NCBI GenBank assembly: GCA_012719415.1
Contig: JAAYAK010000043.1
Coordinates: 1-59,276, forward strand
Length of the DNA: 59,276 nt
Source of the DNA: Syntrophorhabdus sp.
Lineage (GTDB): Bacteria; Desulfobacterota; Syntrophorhabdia; Syntrophorhabdales; Syntrophorhabdaceae
Direction of reading: 5' to 3'
A program made the translations under genes and the position numbers. The notes under the pieces are model-generated. The model worked only from the letters and a program-made list of their open reading frames with translations. It had not been told where the DNA came from and ran no database searches. Positions 1 through 8,146 of this stretch are shown here, piece by piece (within the stretch, counting starts at the first letter, position 1; each line of letters begins with the position of its first letter).

Positions 1-2
1 TC

Positions 3-158
3 TTCAACATCTATCTTTCCCCCGATGTGGCCGACCTGATGTACGAGGAGGAAAAGACCTCTCTTGAACACCTGGAAACCACCTACGGGACAAAGGTGAA
101 CCTCATAGCCAATCCCGAGTTCACCATCGACAAGTTCCAGATAGAAGGGATAATGTAG
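3..158 (+). CDS. Ribonuclease E/G family protein, C-terminal end (5' truncated by the window)
   Basis: An open frame runs in from the window edge and encodes about 51 residues before a TAG stop. The visible tail (PDVADLMYEEEKTSLEHLE, later ending DKFQIEGIM) matches the end of RNase G/CafA and short RNase E proteins, which cut single-stranded RNA during 5S/16S rRNA processing and mRNA decay. Catalytic and S1 parts lie outside the window, so this rests on the tail alone. The stop is 5 bp before ispE, consistent with co-transcription. No start can be given. Confidence 0.7.
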   Translation, partial: FNIYLSPDVADLMYEEEKTSLEHLETTYGTKVNLIANPEFTIDKFQIEGIM

Positions 159-163
159 CAGCC

Positions 164-1021
164 GTGAAGACCACAGTTCTCTCTCCCGCCAAGGTCAATC
201 TCTACCTCAAGGTCCTTTCCCGAAGACCGGACGGCTATCACGATCTTCAGAGCCTTGTCGACCTTGTCTCCGTGTACGATACGATACACATCGAGGACAT
301 CTCCGGTGACGAGATCGTCATTGACGACGACAGGGGTATCCTTCCCCGGGGCGAGGAGAACACGGTCTACCGCGCCGTTCGGATGCTGCGAGAGGCGGCG
401 GGTGTGAGGAAGGGCGTGCGCGTTTTCATCGAGAAGCGGATACCCATCGGCAGCGGCCTTGGCGGGCCGAGCAGCAATGCCGCGACGGTTCTGAAAGCGC
501 TTTCCGCACGCTGGGAACCGGGGCTAAGTAATGAAGATCTCAACGGTATCGGCAGCCGGGTGGGTGCGGACGTCCCCCTCTTTCTCCATGGAGGGTCCTG
601 CATCATGGAGGGGATAGGGGACGTGATCACACCGGTCCGTCTTCCCCGCGTATGGTACGTCATAGTTTACCCGAATGTCAGTGTATCGACGAAGGCCGTG
701 TACGAGGGCCTGAGAATCGTGTTGACAAAGAAGCAAAACGATATTAAATTGATGGAAAATTTTAGTACTCCAAGACAAATTGCGGGCATTCTGGAAAACG
801 ATCTGGAATACGTCGCCCTAACGCTATGTCCGCAGATCCAGGGAATAAAGGATGCATTGAAAGGGACAAAGACCCTCGGTTCGCTGATGAGCGGAAGCGG
901 TTCATCGGTGTTCGCTGTCTTCGAAAATGAACACGATGCGACTCAGGCATCGTTGGTATCGGCAATAAGGAAGATGGGTACTGTTTTTGTTGCGCACAGC
1001 GTGCAGGGAGGGGTAAACTAA
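164..1021 (+). CDS. ispE: 4-diphosphocytidyl-2-C-methyl-D-erythritol kinase (IspE)
   Basis: Cytosolic GHMP kinase of the MEP isoprenoid pathway; it phosphorylates CDP-methylerythritol at the 2-hydroxyl. The N-terminal SPAKVNLYLKVLSRRPDGYH motif is diagnostic of IspE. The glycine-rich ATP loop (PIGSGLGGPSSNAA) lies near residues 90-103, and a C-terminal GHMP motif (GSLMSGSGSSVFAVF) near 240-254. The length of 285 aa is normal. The start is GTG with only a weak ribosome site. The TAA stop overlaps the ATG of spoVG by one base, so the two are probably translationally coupled. Confidence 0.95.
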   Translation: MKTTVLSPAKVNLYLKVLSRRPDGYHDLQSLVDLVSVYDTIHIEDISGDEIVIDDDRGILPRGEENTVYRAVRMLREAAGVRKGVRVFIEKRIPIGSGLGGPSSNAATVLKALSARWEPGLSNEDLNGIGSRVGADVPLFLHGGSCIMEGIGDVITPVRLPRVWYVIVYPNVSVSTKAVYEGLRIVLTKKQNDIKLMENFSTPRQIAGILENDLEYVALTLCPQIQGIKDALKGTKTLGSLMSGSGSSVFAVFENEHDATQASLVSAIRKMGTVFVAHSVQGGVN

Positions 1022-1293
1022 TGGAGATTACGGATGTAAGGATATTCCCCGTGGACGAGAAGCGAGTGAAGGCTTACGCATCGATCGTTTTTGACGATTG
1101 CTTCATCGTCCGCGATCTCAAGGTGATCCAGGGTGACAGCAAGTTCTTCGTCGCCATGCCGAGCAAGAAGATGAAGGACGGCTCATTTCGGGATACGGTG
1201 CATCCTCTGAACAACGCCACCCGACAGATGATCGAGGAGAGCGTTCTCGGCGCCTACGAACTGGAGTTGAACAGGGCTCAAGAAGCACTGTGA
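1021..1293 (+). CDS. spoVG: SpoVG family RNA/DNA-binding regulator
   Basis: A 90-residue protein matching SpoVG along its length (MEITDVRIFPV at the start, FVAMPSKKMKDGSFRD centrally, then HPLNNATRQMIE). SpoVG is a small nucleic-acid-binding regulator named for Bacillus sporulation, but it is common in non-sporulating bacteria including deltaproteobacteria, where it often lies between ispE and prs as here. It overlaps the ispE stop by one base and is followed 8 bp later by tRNA-Gln. Nothing here implies sporulation. Confidence 0.93.
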   Translation: MEITDVRIFPVDEKRVKAYASIVFDDCFIVRDLKVIQGDSKFFVAMPSKKMKDGSFRDTVHPLNNATRQMIEESVLGAYELELNRAQEAL

Positions 1294-1301
1294 CAATCAT
1301 T

Positions 1302-1373
1302 TGGGGTGTCGTCAAGCGGTAAGACACAGGCCTTTGGAGCCTGCATTCGGAGGTTCGAATCCTCCCGCCCCAG
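1302..1373 (+). tRNA. tRNA-Gln (anticodon TTG)
   Basis: A 72-nt cloverleaf. Acceptor arm TGGGGTG pairs with CGCCCCA, with one G-T pair. The anticodon stem CAGGC/GCCTG encloses loop CTTTGGA, giving anticodon TTG, which reads CAA. The T-arm is GGAGG-TTCGAAT-CCTCC and the discriminator is G at 1373. The 3' CCA is not encoded (GTA follows), so it must be added after transcription. It sits between spoVG and prs and is probably cut out of the same transcript. Confidence 0.96.
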
Positions 1374-1404
1374 TATACGCATATAACTCTCAGGAGGGTT
1401 TTGA

Positions 1405-2340
1405 TTGGATAAACTCAGAATATTGACAGGCAACGCAAACCCGGAACTAGCAGAAAGGATCGGAAAGTATCTAGGCGTCAAGCTGGCGAAGGCCAGGGTG
1501 AACCAGTTCAGCGACGGAGAGGTCCAGGTTTCCATCGACGAGAGCGTGCGCGGTATGGATACCTTTGTCGTCCAGTCCACATGCCCGCCGGTGAACCACA
1601 ACGTGATGGAGCTTCTCGTCATGCTGGACGCGCTGAAGAGGGCGTCCGCGGGCAGGATAACCGTGGTGATACCCTACTACGGATACGCCAGGCAGGACCG
1701 CAAGGTCCTCCCCCGCACATCGATCTCGGCACGGCTCGTGGCGAATCTCATAACCGTGGCCGGAGCTTCGAGGATACTGGCCATGGACCTTCACGCGGGC
1801 CAGATTCAGGGATTTTTCGACATCCCCGTTGACCATCTCTACGCGCTTCCCGTTCAGTTCGAGTATATAAAGAAGATAAAGGGGGACATCGTGGTCGTTT
1901 CCCCCGATGCCGGAGGTGTGGAGCGTGCCCGGGAACTGGGCAAGAGGATCAATGCCACGATCGCCATCATCGACAAGAGAAGGGAAAAGGCCAACGAATC
2001 GAAAGTGATGCATGTCATCGGCGACGTGAAGGGCAGGACGGCCATCCTCATCGATGACATGATCGATACGGGCGGGACCATCGTTCAGGCGGCCCAGGCC
2101 CTCGTGGACAACGGGGCAAAGGTCGTGTACGCGTGCTGTACGCACGCGGTGCTCTCGGGAGAGGCCATCCAGAAGATCAACAACTCGGCCCTCAAGGAAA
2201 TGATAGCGACGAATACGATCCCGCTTTCCGAAAGCGGAAGGAAATCGAAGAAGATAAAAGTGCTGGACGTATCGCCCATTCTCGGAGAAGCCATAAAGAG
2301 AATACACAGCGGCGCGTCCGTAAGTTCGTTGTTCATATAG
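1405..2340 (+). CDS. prs: Ribose-phosphate pyrophosphokinase (PRPP synthetase)
   Basis: Makes 5-phosphoribosyl-1-pyrophosphate from ribose 5-phosphate and ATP for purine, pyrimidine, His and Trp synthesis. At 311 aa it has the usual length. Visible motifs are the flexible loop [10 protein letters not shown], the metal/active-site part [20 protein letters not shown], and the PRPP-binding loop [12 protein letters not shown]. The start is TTG at 1405, chosen because CAGGAGGG (1391-1398) lies 6 bp upstream. It follows tRNA-Gln and precedes rplY by 14 bp. Confidence 0.97.
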   Translation: MDKLRILTGNANPELAERIGKYLGVKLAKARVNQFSDGEVQVSIDESVRGMDTFVVQSTCPPVNHNVMELLVMLDALKRASAGRITVVIPYYGYARQDRKVLPRTSISARLVANLITVAGASRILAMDLHAGQIQGFFDIPVDHLYALPVQFEYIKKIKGDIVVVSPDAGGVERARELGKRINATIAIIDKRREKANESKVMHVIGDVKGRTAILIDDMIDTGGTIVQAAQALVDNGAKVVYACCTHAVLSGEAIQKINNSALKEMIATNTIPLSESGRKSKKIKVLDVSPILGEAIKRIHSGASVSSLFI

Positions 2341-2354
2341 TTGGGAGGAACATC

Positions 2355-2984
2355 ATGGAACAGGTTTTGATCAAGGCAGACAGAAGGAGCGCAACAGGAA
2401 AAGGTGTTGCGCGAAAGGCGAGGGCGGCGGGGAAGATTCCGGCGGTGCTCTACGGGGGCGGTGTTGATTCCGTTTCAATAACGATCTCATCGAAGGACTG
2501 GGACACTATCACGAGGCGCATGAAGAGGAACGTCATTCTCGACATGGAGATCCATGGCGGCGCAAGTGTCGAGAACAGGCCTGTTATGGTCAAAGAGGTG
2601 CAGAGGAACGGTGTGGGTACCGAGATCATGCACATCGATTTTCTCCAGGTCTCCATGGAGAAGACGGTCGAGGTGGAAGTCCCCATCCATCTTTCGGGCA
2701 AGTCCAAGGGCGAGGTCCTGGGCGGTGTCATCGACATCCATCTGAGGTCCATCAAGGTGGAGTGCCTCCCCGGCCAGATACCGGAAGAGATCGTCGTAGA
2801 CTTGACGGAGCTCGATATCGGGGATTCCGTCCACGTGAGCGATATCTCCCTGCCCGGCGTCAAGCTCATCGAGCATGGGGATGTGGCGATCCTGAGCGTC
2901 GTGCCTCCAACGGTGGAAGAAAAGAAGGTGGCGACAGAGGAAGCGGCAGCTGAGGTTCCCGAGACAAAGGAGAAAGAGGAGTAA
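2355..2984 (+). CDS. rplY: 50S ribosomal protein L25 (general stress protein Ctc type)
   Basis: 5S rRNA-binding ribosomal protein of the long bL25/Ctc type: N-terminal L25 domain (about residues 1-95, with ADRRSATGKGVARKARAAG) plus a C-terminal TL5-type beta domain (about 100-190), ending in an acidic low-complexity tail rich in E, A and K. The length is 209 aa. A longer open frame extends upstream into prs, but the start is placed at ATG 2355 because GGAGG lies at 2344-2348 and the family begins there. Gene order prs-rplY-pth is conserved in deltaproteobacteria. Confidence 0.95.
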   Translation: MEQVLIKADRRSATGKGVARKARAAGKIPAVLYGGGVDSVSITISSKDWDTITRRMKRNVILDMEIHGGASVENRPVMVKEVQRNGVGTEIMHIDFLQVSMEKTVEVEVPIHLSGKSKGEVLGGVIDIHLRSIKVECLPGQIPEEIVVDLTELDIGDSVHVSDISLPGVKLIEHGDVAILSVVPPTVEEKKVATEEAAAEVPETKEKEE

Positions 2985-2990
2985 GGGTCC

Positions 2991-3548
2991 TTGCATTTAT
3001 TGTGCGGACTTGGCAACAAAGGCTCCGAGTACTCTTTCACGCGGCATAACGTCGGGTATCTTGTCATCGACCGTTTTTCGGAACGTTTCAAGATACCCGT
3101 CAGAAAGAAAGATTCGGGTTGCAGGGTCGGGTTGAAGGATGACCTGGTCCTGGCAAAGCCCGACACCTACATGAATCTTTCCGGCGGCCCCATCGCCAGG
3201 CTGGCAGGAAAACTGAAAGTGCCGCCGGACCGCATGATCGTCATTCACGACGATATGGACATGGTTTTCGGCAGGATGCGGATTCGCCTCGGCGGCAGGG
3301 ACGGCGGCCACAAGGGCGTGCGGTCTGTGATAGAGAGTCTGGGGGGCAGGGAGTTCTGGCGCCTCAAGATAGGCATAGGGAGGAACCCCTCCATGCCTGG
3401 CGAAGAATACGTGCTGTCACGGTTCGACGGGGATGAGGCCGGCGAGCTTGCGGAGATCATCGACATTGCCTGCGACGCCCTGAAGGTCTTCGTCTTTGAA
3501 GGCGGGTCAAAGGCAATGAGCCTCTTCAACAAGCGCGGACCGGAGTGA
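2991..3548 (+). CDS. pth: Peptidyl-tRNA hydrolase
   Basis: Releases peptides from peptidyl-tRNA dropped by stalled ribosomes. It is 185 aa, normal for bacterial Pth. Conserved residues visible are N9 and catalytic H19 in the FTRHNVGY stretch, the KPDTYMNLSGG substrate loop and the VIHDDMDM motif carrying the catalytic Asp. The start is TTG at 2991, six bases after the rplY stop, with GGAG/AAGG just upstream. It is followed 10 bp later by ychF. Confidence 0.96.
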   Translation: MHLLCGLGNKGSEYSFTRHNVGYLVIDRFSERFKIPVRKKDSGCRVGLKDDLVLAKPDTYMNLSGGPIARLAGKLKVPPDRMIVIHDDMDMVFGRMRIRLGGRDGGHKGVRSVIESLGGREFWRLKIGIGRNPSMPGEEYVLSRFDGDEAGELAEIIDIACDALKVFVFEGGSKAMSLFNKRGPE

Positions 3549-3558
3549 GTAAAGGGAC

Positions 3559-4647
3559 ATGAGCTTTTCGTGCGGTTTCATAGGTCTTCCCAATTCAGGG
3601 AAATCGACCATATTTAACGCACTTACCGCGCTGGCAGTGCCGTGTCAGCCCTATCCTTTCTGCACCATCGATCCCAACGTGGGTGTTGTCCCCGTTCCCG
3701 ACGCGAGACTTTTCAAGCTGGCCGACCTCCTGAAGCCCGAAAAGGTCACGGAGACAACCATCGAGTTCGTCGATATCGCGGGTCTCATCAAGGACGCCCA
3801 CAAGGGGGAAGGCCTGGGGAACAGGTTCCTTTCCCACATCAGGAACGTGGATGCCGTCGCCCACGTTATCCGGGCCTTCAACTCCGGACAGGTTCCTCAC
3901 GTCTATGCCGATATCGATCCCGCCCGGGACATGGATATCGTGGAGACGGAGATCATCATCTCCGACCTCGAGATCGTCGAAGACCGGATAAGGAAGATAG
4001 AACGGCTCGCGAAGATCTCGAAGGACAAGGGTGAGGCGGAGATGGAGCTGCTCCTCAGGGTGAGGCGCTATCTTGAGGCGGGCCGCTTCGTGACCACCGA
4101 CGATTTCGACGAGAGCGAAAGGCAGGCCCTGCGTTCCTTCGATCTCATCACCACGAAACCTCTCTTTTACATTGCCAACGTCGATGAAGAAGGGTTGGCG
4201 GTGTCCCCGCAACCCGCGATCGAGGAGGCCGCCGCGAAGAGAGGCCGGGAGGTTGTCTATATTTGCGGCAAGCTGGAGCAGGACCTGAGCGCCCTGCCGG
4301 AGGATGAGCGGGTCTCTTTCATGGAGCTTTACGACATGAAGGAGTTCTCCATAGACAAGATCATCCATGTCGGTTACCGAATCCTCGGACTCATCACCTT
4401 CTACACCGTTGTGGGCAAGGAGATGCGCGCCTGGACGATCCCCCGGGGAACGACGTGCGCGAAGGCGGCGGGCAAGATCCACACGGACATGGAGAAGGGC
4501 TTCATACGGGCCGAGGTCATAAACATCGACGATCTCATCACCTGCGGCAGCGAACACGCAGCCCGCGAAAAGGGCCTCCTAAGCCTCGAAGGCCGCGACT
4601 ACGTCGTGCAGGATGGCGACATACTCCACATACGCTTCAACGTTTGA
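3559..4647 (+). CDS. ychF: Redox-regulated ATPase YchF (Ola1/Obg family)
   Basis: P-loop NTPase of the Obg superfamily that binds ribosomes and prefers ATP. It is 362 aa. The G1 loop GLPNSGKST lies at residues 9-17, the switch region includes DIAGLIKDAHKGEGLGN, a coiled-coil insertion falls around 130-200, and a TGS domain ends the protein (residues ~280-362, with FYTVVGKEMRAWTIPRGTT). The ATG follows AAAGGGA. Oddly, the last codons and the stop lie inside a perfect 15-bp inverted repeat (4635-4667). It is the last gene of the + strand housekeeping run. Confidence 0.96.
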   Translation: MSFSCGFIGLPNSGKSTIFNALTALAVPCQPYPFCTIDPNVGVVPVPDARLFKLADLLKPEKVTETTIEFVDIAGLIKDAHKGEGLGNRFLSHIRNVDAVAHVIRAFNSGQVPHVYADIDPARDMDIVETEIIISDLEIVEDRIRKIERLAKISKDKGEAEMELLLRVRRYLEAGRFVTTDDFDESERQALRSFDLITTKPLFYIANVDEEGLAVSPQPAIEEAAAKRGREVVYICGKLEQDLSALPEDERVSFMELYDMKEFSIDKIIHVGYRILGLITFYTVVGKEMRAWTIPRGTTCAKAAGKIHTDMEKGFIRAEVINIDDLITCGSEHAAREKGLLSLEGRDYVVQDGDILHIRFNV

Positions 4648-4667
4648 CCGGGGGTCAAACGTTGAAG
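4635..4667. terminator. Perfect 15-bp hairpin spanning the ychF stop codon
   Basis: CTTCAACGTTTGACC (4635-4649) is followed by loop GGG and its exact reverse complement at 4653-4667. The TGA stop (4645-4647) is inside the left arm. No T-run follows on either strand, so this is not a classical intrinsic terminator, though it may protect or end the transcript. It lies between convergent genes. Confidence 0.5.
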
Positions 4668-4670
4668 CCG

Positions 4671-4811
4671 TCTCAGGTCTCAGGTCTCAGGTCTCAGGTC
4701 TCAGGCTAAAGGCCAAAACACACAGAGAATCCCGCTGGTCCCTAACCCGGAACCTGAAACCCGGAGCGGCCTCTAAGGTTTTTTACGTGAAACCTGAGAC
4801 CTGAGACGGTC
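4671..4811. repeat. Heptanucleotide TCTCAGG array with inverted partner
   Basis: Five exact tandem copies of TCTCAGG occupy 4671-4705. After ~80 bp an inverted version follows (CCTGAGACCTGAGAC near 4793-4807, running into GGTC). The whole fills the gap between convergent ychF and the zinc-ribbon gene. Related arrays occur at 27437-27577 and 30748-30786. No coding function is seen. Confidence 0.7.
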
Positions 4812-4812
4812 T

Positions 4813-6129
4813 TTATATGTTCTTCCCCTGTTCCAGCGCATTCTTCAGGAAGCTGCATCTGATGTCGGGCTGGACGTATTCGTGGTCGGTTTCGCTGACG
4901 GGGAAGAATACGAGAAGCGCCTCGCGCAGAGCGATCTTGATGCCGGGAAGAAGAGGCAGGACCTTCCTCTTGTTGATGGCGAGGTCGGCTATGATCGTTG
5001 TCAGGCTGTCGAGCGCGTCCTGAGCGGTGAGGTTGATGGACTGAATGGGGGCGGAAGGCAACCTGTCGTCGAATTCACCGGAGAAGTTGGCAATGGTGAA
5101 CTGTTTCGACATCCGCCGATAGACCGCCGGGGTTATCCTGAACGCGGGCGTCCAGAAGAAGAGGGGAGGTTCTTCCCAGCCCGGCTGTATGACCCTGGGA
5201 AGGTTTCCGAGACGGACCACGTCCGCGTAACAGTCGAGTTTCAAACCCTCGACCTCAACCTTCAGTCGCCAGAAGGGCAGGTATTGCCGCACCGACCCCT
5301 CGGCGGCCTTCGTCGACAGGGCCGTCCTGAAGCCGACGCGCTTGAGGCCTTGACCGCCCGTTTCCCAGGCGGAATTACACGTGTTGCATAAGAGGACGCA
5401 GCTGTCCCTTTCGGCCAGCGTGTTCCAGCCGCACTCGGGACACAGCGTCGGCAAAAAGTTTACCGCCCAGCCGCCGGAGAAGATCTCGTAGGGAAATGAC
5501 TCGTATACGGGGGGTCCGTCGAAGAGCACCTCGTTGAGTATGGCATCATGGAAACGGCCGTTGCGGACGAACATGGGGGTGTAGATGAGGCTCATTGTGT
5601 CGGCGACGAAGGCTTCATGGTAGATCCTTTCCTCTCTCAGCTCCTTTCTCGTTATGGGGATCTCGGCGTAATCCCCCTGCGTGCCGCGGCGGACGAAACG
5701 GGTCTCGTGAACCGTAACCGTTTCGTAGGTCACGTCGCGTTTGGCTTCCACGAAGGACTTTTCAAAAGGGATGCCCGGCGGGATGAATCTGGCATTGTCC
5801 GCGGGCTGTACGAAGCGCAGCTTTAGTGTTTGCGGCCGGAGGCCCAGTGTTTGCGTGAAGTGTTCACTTTCGACGGCAAGGAAGGTCTTGTCCACGATCC
5901 CGTTCGCTATCCCGCTTGTCCTGCACGTGTAATGCACGCCCCTGAAGCGCCAGTAGGGCACGTAGATGACCTCTTCGAGGAAGGGGTCCGAGGGGGTAAA
6001 GCAGTACCGAAAATAATCCCGGGGCTGCATGCAGAGCTTTGTCTTGCAGAAATCACAGGTGAGGAGCCTGTCGGTCTCTTCGAGAACGACCGGGGCGCCG
6101 CACTGGGGACATTGATGCTCTATGCGCAT
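4813..6129 (-). CDS. Zinc-ribbon protein, partner of the SPFH protein
   Basis: A 438-aa protein of unknown function. A zinc ribbon opens it (C7, C10, C25, C28), and a second sits near the middle (C230, C233, C248, C251). Between and after them are soluble alpha/beta segments with no transmembrane helix or catalytic motif I recognise. It starts 5 bp after the stop of the SPFH gene, so the two form an operon. In Bacillus an SPFH protein (YdjI) is likewise coupled to a zinc-ribbon protein (YdjG) in a membrane-stress operon, which is an analogy and not proven homology. An assembly or adaptor role at membranes is an inference. Confidence 0.75.
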   Translation of the reverse strand: MRIEHQCPQCGAPVVLEETDRLLTCDFCKTKLCMQPRDYFRYCFTPSDPFLEEVIYVPYWRFRGVHYTCRTSGIANGIVDKTFLAVESEHFTQTLGLRPQTLKLRFVQPADNARFIPPGIPFEKSFVEAKRDVTYETVTVHETRFVRRGTQGDYAEIPITRKELREERIYHEAFVADTMSLIYTPMFVRNGRFHDAILNEVLFDGPPVYESFPYEIFSGGWAVNFLPTLCPECGWNTLAERDSCVLLCNTCNSAWETGGQGLKRVGFRTALSTKAAEGSVRQYLPFWRLKVEVEGLKLDCYADVVRLGNLPRVIQPGWEEPPLFFWTPAFRITPAVYRRMSKQFTIANFSGEFDDRLPSAPIQSINLTAQDALDSLTTIIADLAINKRKVLPLLPGIKIALREALLVFFPVSETDHEYVQPDIRCSFLKNALEQGKNI

Positions 6130-6134
6130 GACCG

Positions 6135-7235
6135 TCAGATCTTTTCGCCGCAGGAATTACAGTAAACGGATCCCCTCAGGTTTTCCGCCCCGCAGTGAGG
6201 GCATTTCACGGGTCCCTCGTTCGCGGTGACGGTCTGGCCGCAGGAAGGACAGAACCTTGCCCGCGCGGGGAGGTTCTTGTGACACTTCGGGCACTGGGAG
6301 ATCACGAGGAGGTGGTGGCCGCAGGATGGGCAGAACCGGGCATCCTCGTTGACAGGGTTCTGGCACTCGGGGCATTTCATCGTGCCGGCGGATTGCGGAG
6401 CTCCCTTGATGGTCTCGGCGTACATGGCCGGCATCATGAAACCGAGCCCCATGCCCATACCCGCGCCCGCTTCGCCGGGATTCTGTGCGGCGCTTTCCAT
6501 TGCCATGGCGGCTTTCATCTTGACAAGCTTGTTGAGGTCGTCGAACATGGCCAGCCTGCTCTTGTCATCGATGGCCTTCTGGACCTCCTGGGGAGGGGTG
6601 ATGGAATTGATGTAGAGGCCGGAGAGCTGGATGCCGAAATGAGAAAAGTCCTTCTCCAGCATCCGGGTCAGTCCCGCCGACATTGCGTCGTACTGCCCCG
6701 GCAGGTCGAGAAGGGTGTCGAGGTTGCCGCCGAGATAATCGTTGAAACGGGAGAGTATGACCTTGCCCAGGTAGTCCTCGATGTCCGCGACGGTGTAGGA
6801 CGCCTTCGTTCCCACGAGGGTGTTGATGAAGAGCGACGGCTGGATGACCCTGATATTGAACATACCGAAGGCGCGGAGCCGCACAAGCCCCAGCTTTGAA
6901 TCCTTGAAGGCGACGGGGTCCCGCGTTCCCCAGGGAAGGTTCGTGAAGACCTTCGTATTGACGAAATAGACCTCCGCCCTTAAGGGGCTCGTGAATCCCC
7001 AGGGAAGGCTCAGGAGCTTCGTGACGATCGGTATGTTGAGGGTGGAAAGCGTGTAGCGACCGGCCCCCAGGGCATCGTACGCCTTTCCCTGGTAGAAGAA
7101 TATCGCCGCCTGGCTCTCACGCACGGTGAGCTGCGCGCCGTACTTGATGTCGCCCGATCCCTCCTCGGGTAATCTGTGCGCTATCTCCTTGCCCGTATCG
7201 TCAAACCATTCGAGTACTTCCAGAAAATTTCCCAT
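6135..7235 (-). CDS. SPFH/band-7 domain protein with three C-terminal zinc ribbons
   Basis: A 366-aa protein. Residues ~1-230 match the soluble SPFH protein class sometimes annotated 'virion core protein' (YdjI-like), with VRESQAAIFFYQGKAYDALG and YINSITPPQEVQKAIDDKS typical of it. A Met/Gly/Ala-rich linker (~240-285) leads to three zinc ribbons: C288/C291/C302/C305, C315/C318/C329/C332 and C345/C348/C359/C362. There is no N-terminal membrane anchor. The family makes oligomeric scaffolds at membranes; the zinc ribbons may recruit partners. It is the first gene of a two-gene operon. Confidence 0.85.
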   Translation of the reverse strand: MGNFLEVLEWFDDTGKEIAHRLPEEGSGDIKYGAQLTVRESQAAIFFYQGKAYDALGAGRYTLSTLNIPIVTKLLSLPWGFTSPLRAEVYFVNTKVFTNLPWGTRDPVAFKDSKLGLVRLRAFGMFNIRVIQPSLFINTLVGTKASYTVADIEDYLGKVILSRFNDYLGGNLDTLLDLPGQYDAMSAGLTRMLEKDFSHFGIQLSGLYINSITPPQEVQKAIDDKSRLAMFDDLNKLVKMKAAMAMESAAQNPGEAGAGMGMGLGFMMPAMYAETIKGAPQSAGTMKCPECQNPVNEDARFCPSCGHHLLVISQCPKCHKNLPARARFCPSCGQTVTANEGPVKCPHCGAENLRGSVYCNSCGEKI

Positions 7236-7360
7236 GCCATCCCCCTGCGTATTTTTTTTTCGACACCTTACTATGAGAAAGGACGGAAGTCAATGACGGA
7301 GAGCACGGAGAAGAGAGGTTATGGGTCATAGGCCATAGGTTATGGGAGAGATTCTTTCCA

Positions 7361-7388
7361 ATCACCCATCACCTATCACCCATCACCT
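7361..7388. repeat. Tandem 14-bp repeat, two copies
   Basis: ATCACCCATCACCT is present twice back to back (7361-7388), just 3' of pstB2. A partly inverted GGTTATGGGTCATAGG-like stretch lies just before it (about 7318-7346). This occupies most of the 158-bp gap between the SPFH gene start and the end of the pst operon; I see nothing else in it. Confidence 0.6.
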
Positions 7389-7393
7389 ATCTT

Positions 7394-8146
7394 CTACCCG
7401 TATCTTCCCGTGATGTAGCCCTCAGTCCTTTCGTCCCGGGGGGAGGTGAAGATCTGGGATGTTTCGCCGAATTCGACGAGGTCGCCGAGGAGCATGAAGC
7501 CCGTGTAGTCGGAGACGCGGGCGGCCTGCTGCATGTTGTGGGTGACGATGAGGATGGTGTAGCGCTCCTTCAACTCGATCATGAGCTCTTCTATCCTCAT
7601 GGTGGCGATAGGGTCGAGGGCGGAGCAGGGCTCGTCGAGGAGAATTATCTCCGGCTCGACCGTCAGGAGACGGGCGACGCAGAGCCGCTGTTTTATCTCC
7701 TCCGAGAGTTCGAGGGCGGGGGTGTGGAGCTTGTCCTTGAGCTCGTCGAGGAGACCGACGGAGTGAAGGCAGCGGTCGACGATCTCTCTCCACCCACGCC
7801 TGTGTCCCATTCCATGGACCTTGAGGCCATAGACCATGTTCTCGTAGACGGTGAAGGGAAAGGGGTTGGGGCGCTGAAAGACCATGCCCACCTTCTTCCT
7901 GAGGTTGATGATGTCGATGTCTTCCAGTCTCTCGTCGTGGACGTATATGTCGCCCTCGATGCGGACCTCCTCCAGGAGGTCGTTCATGCGGTTGAAACAG
8001 CGAAGGAGAGTTGACTTTCCGCACCCTGACGGGCCGATGAGGGCCGTTATGGCATTGGAATGGACCTGGAAATCGACATTCTTGAGGGCGTGGAAATCCC
8101 CGTAGTAGAGGTTGAGCCTGTTCGTTTTCAGGGCGAATCTATCCAT
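7394..8146 (-). CDS. pstB: Phosphate ABC transporter ATPase PstB, degenerate-signature subunit
   Basis: A 250-aa ATPase of the high-affinity phosphate importer. Walker [10 protein letters not shown] is at 38-46, Q-loop Q91 in [10 protein letters not shown], Walker B IILLDEP with E172, D-loop SALDP, and switch H203 in [13 protein letters not shown]; all are canonical for PstB. The ABC signature is not: LSEEIKQRL replaces LSGGQQQRL (147-155). Its ATG overlaps the stop of the upstream pstB by one base (TAATG). The neighbouring PstB has the opposite pattern, suggesting a heterodimer in which this subunit gives the catalytic half-site. It is the last gene of the operon. Confidence 0.93.
   Translation of the reverse strand: MDRFALKTNRLNLYYGDFHALKNVDFQVHSNAITALIGPSGCGKSTLLRCFNRMNDLLEEVRIEGDIYVHDERLEDIDIINLRKKVGMVFQRPNPFPFTVYENMVYGLKVHGMGHRRGWREIVDRCLHSVGLLDELKDKLHTPALELSEEIKQRLCVARLLTVEPEIILLDEPCSALDPIATMRIEELMIELKERYTILIVTHNMQQAARVSDYTGFMLLGDLVEFGETSQIFTSPRDERTEGYITGRYG

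Noticed and set aside
1021-1293. SpoVG as evidence that the organism sporulates
   Set aside because: SpoVG occurs widely in non-sporulating bacteria in this same gene order; no other sporulation gene is seen.
4671-4705. CRISPR or tandem-repeat gene from the TCTCAGG array
   Set aside because: Units are only 7 bp with no spacers, and no coding frame is supported.
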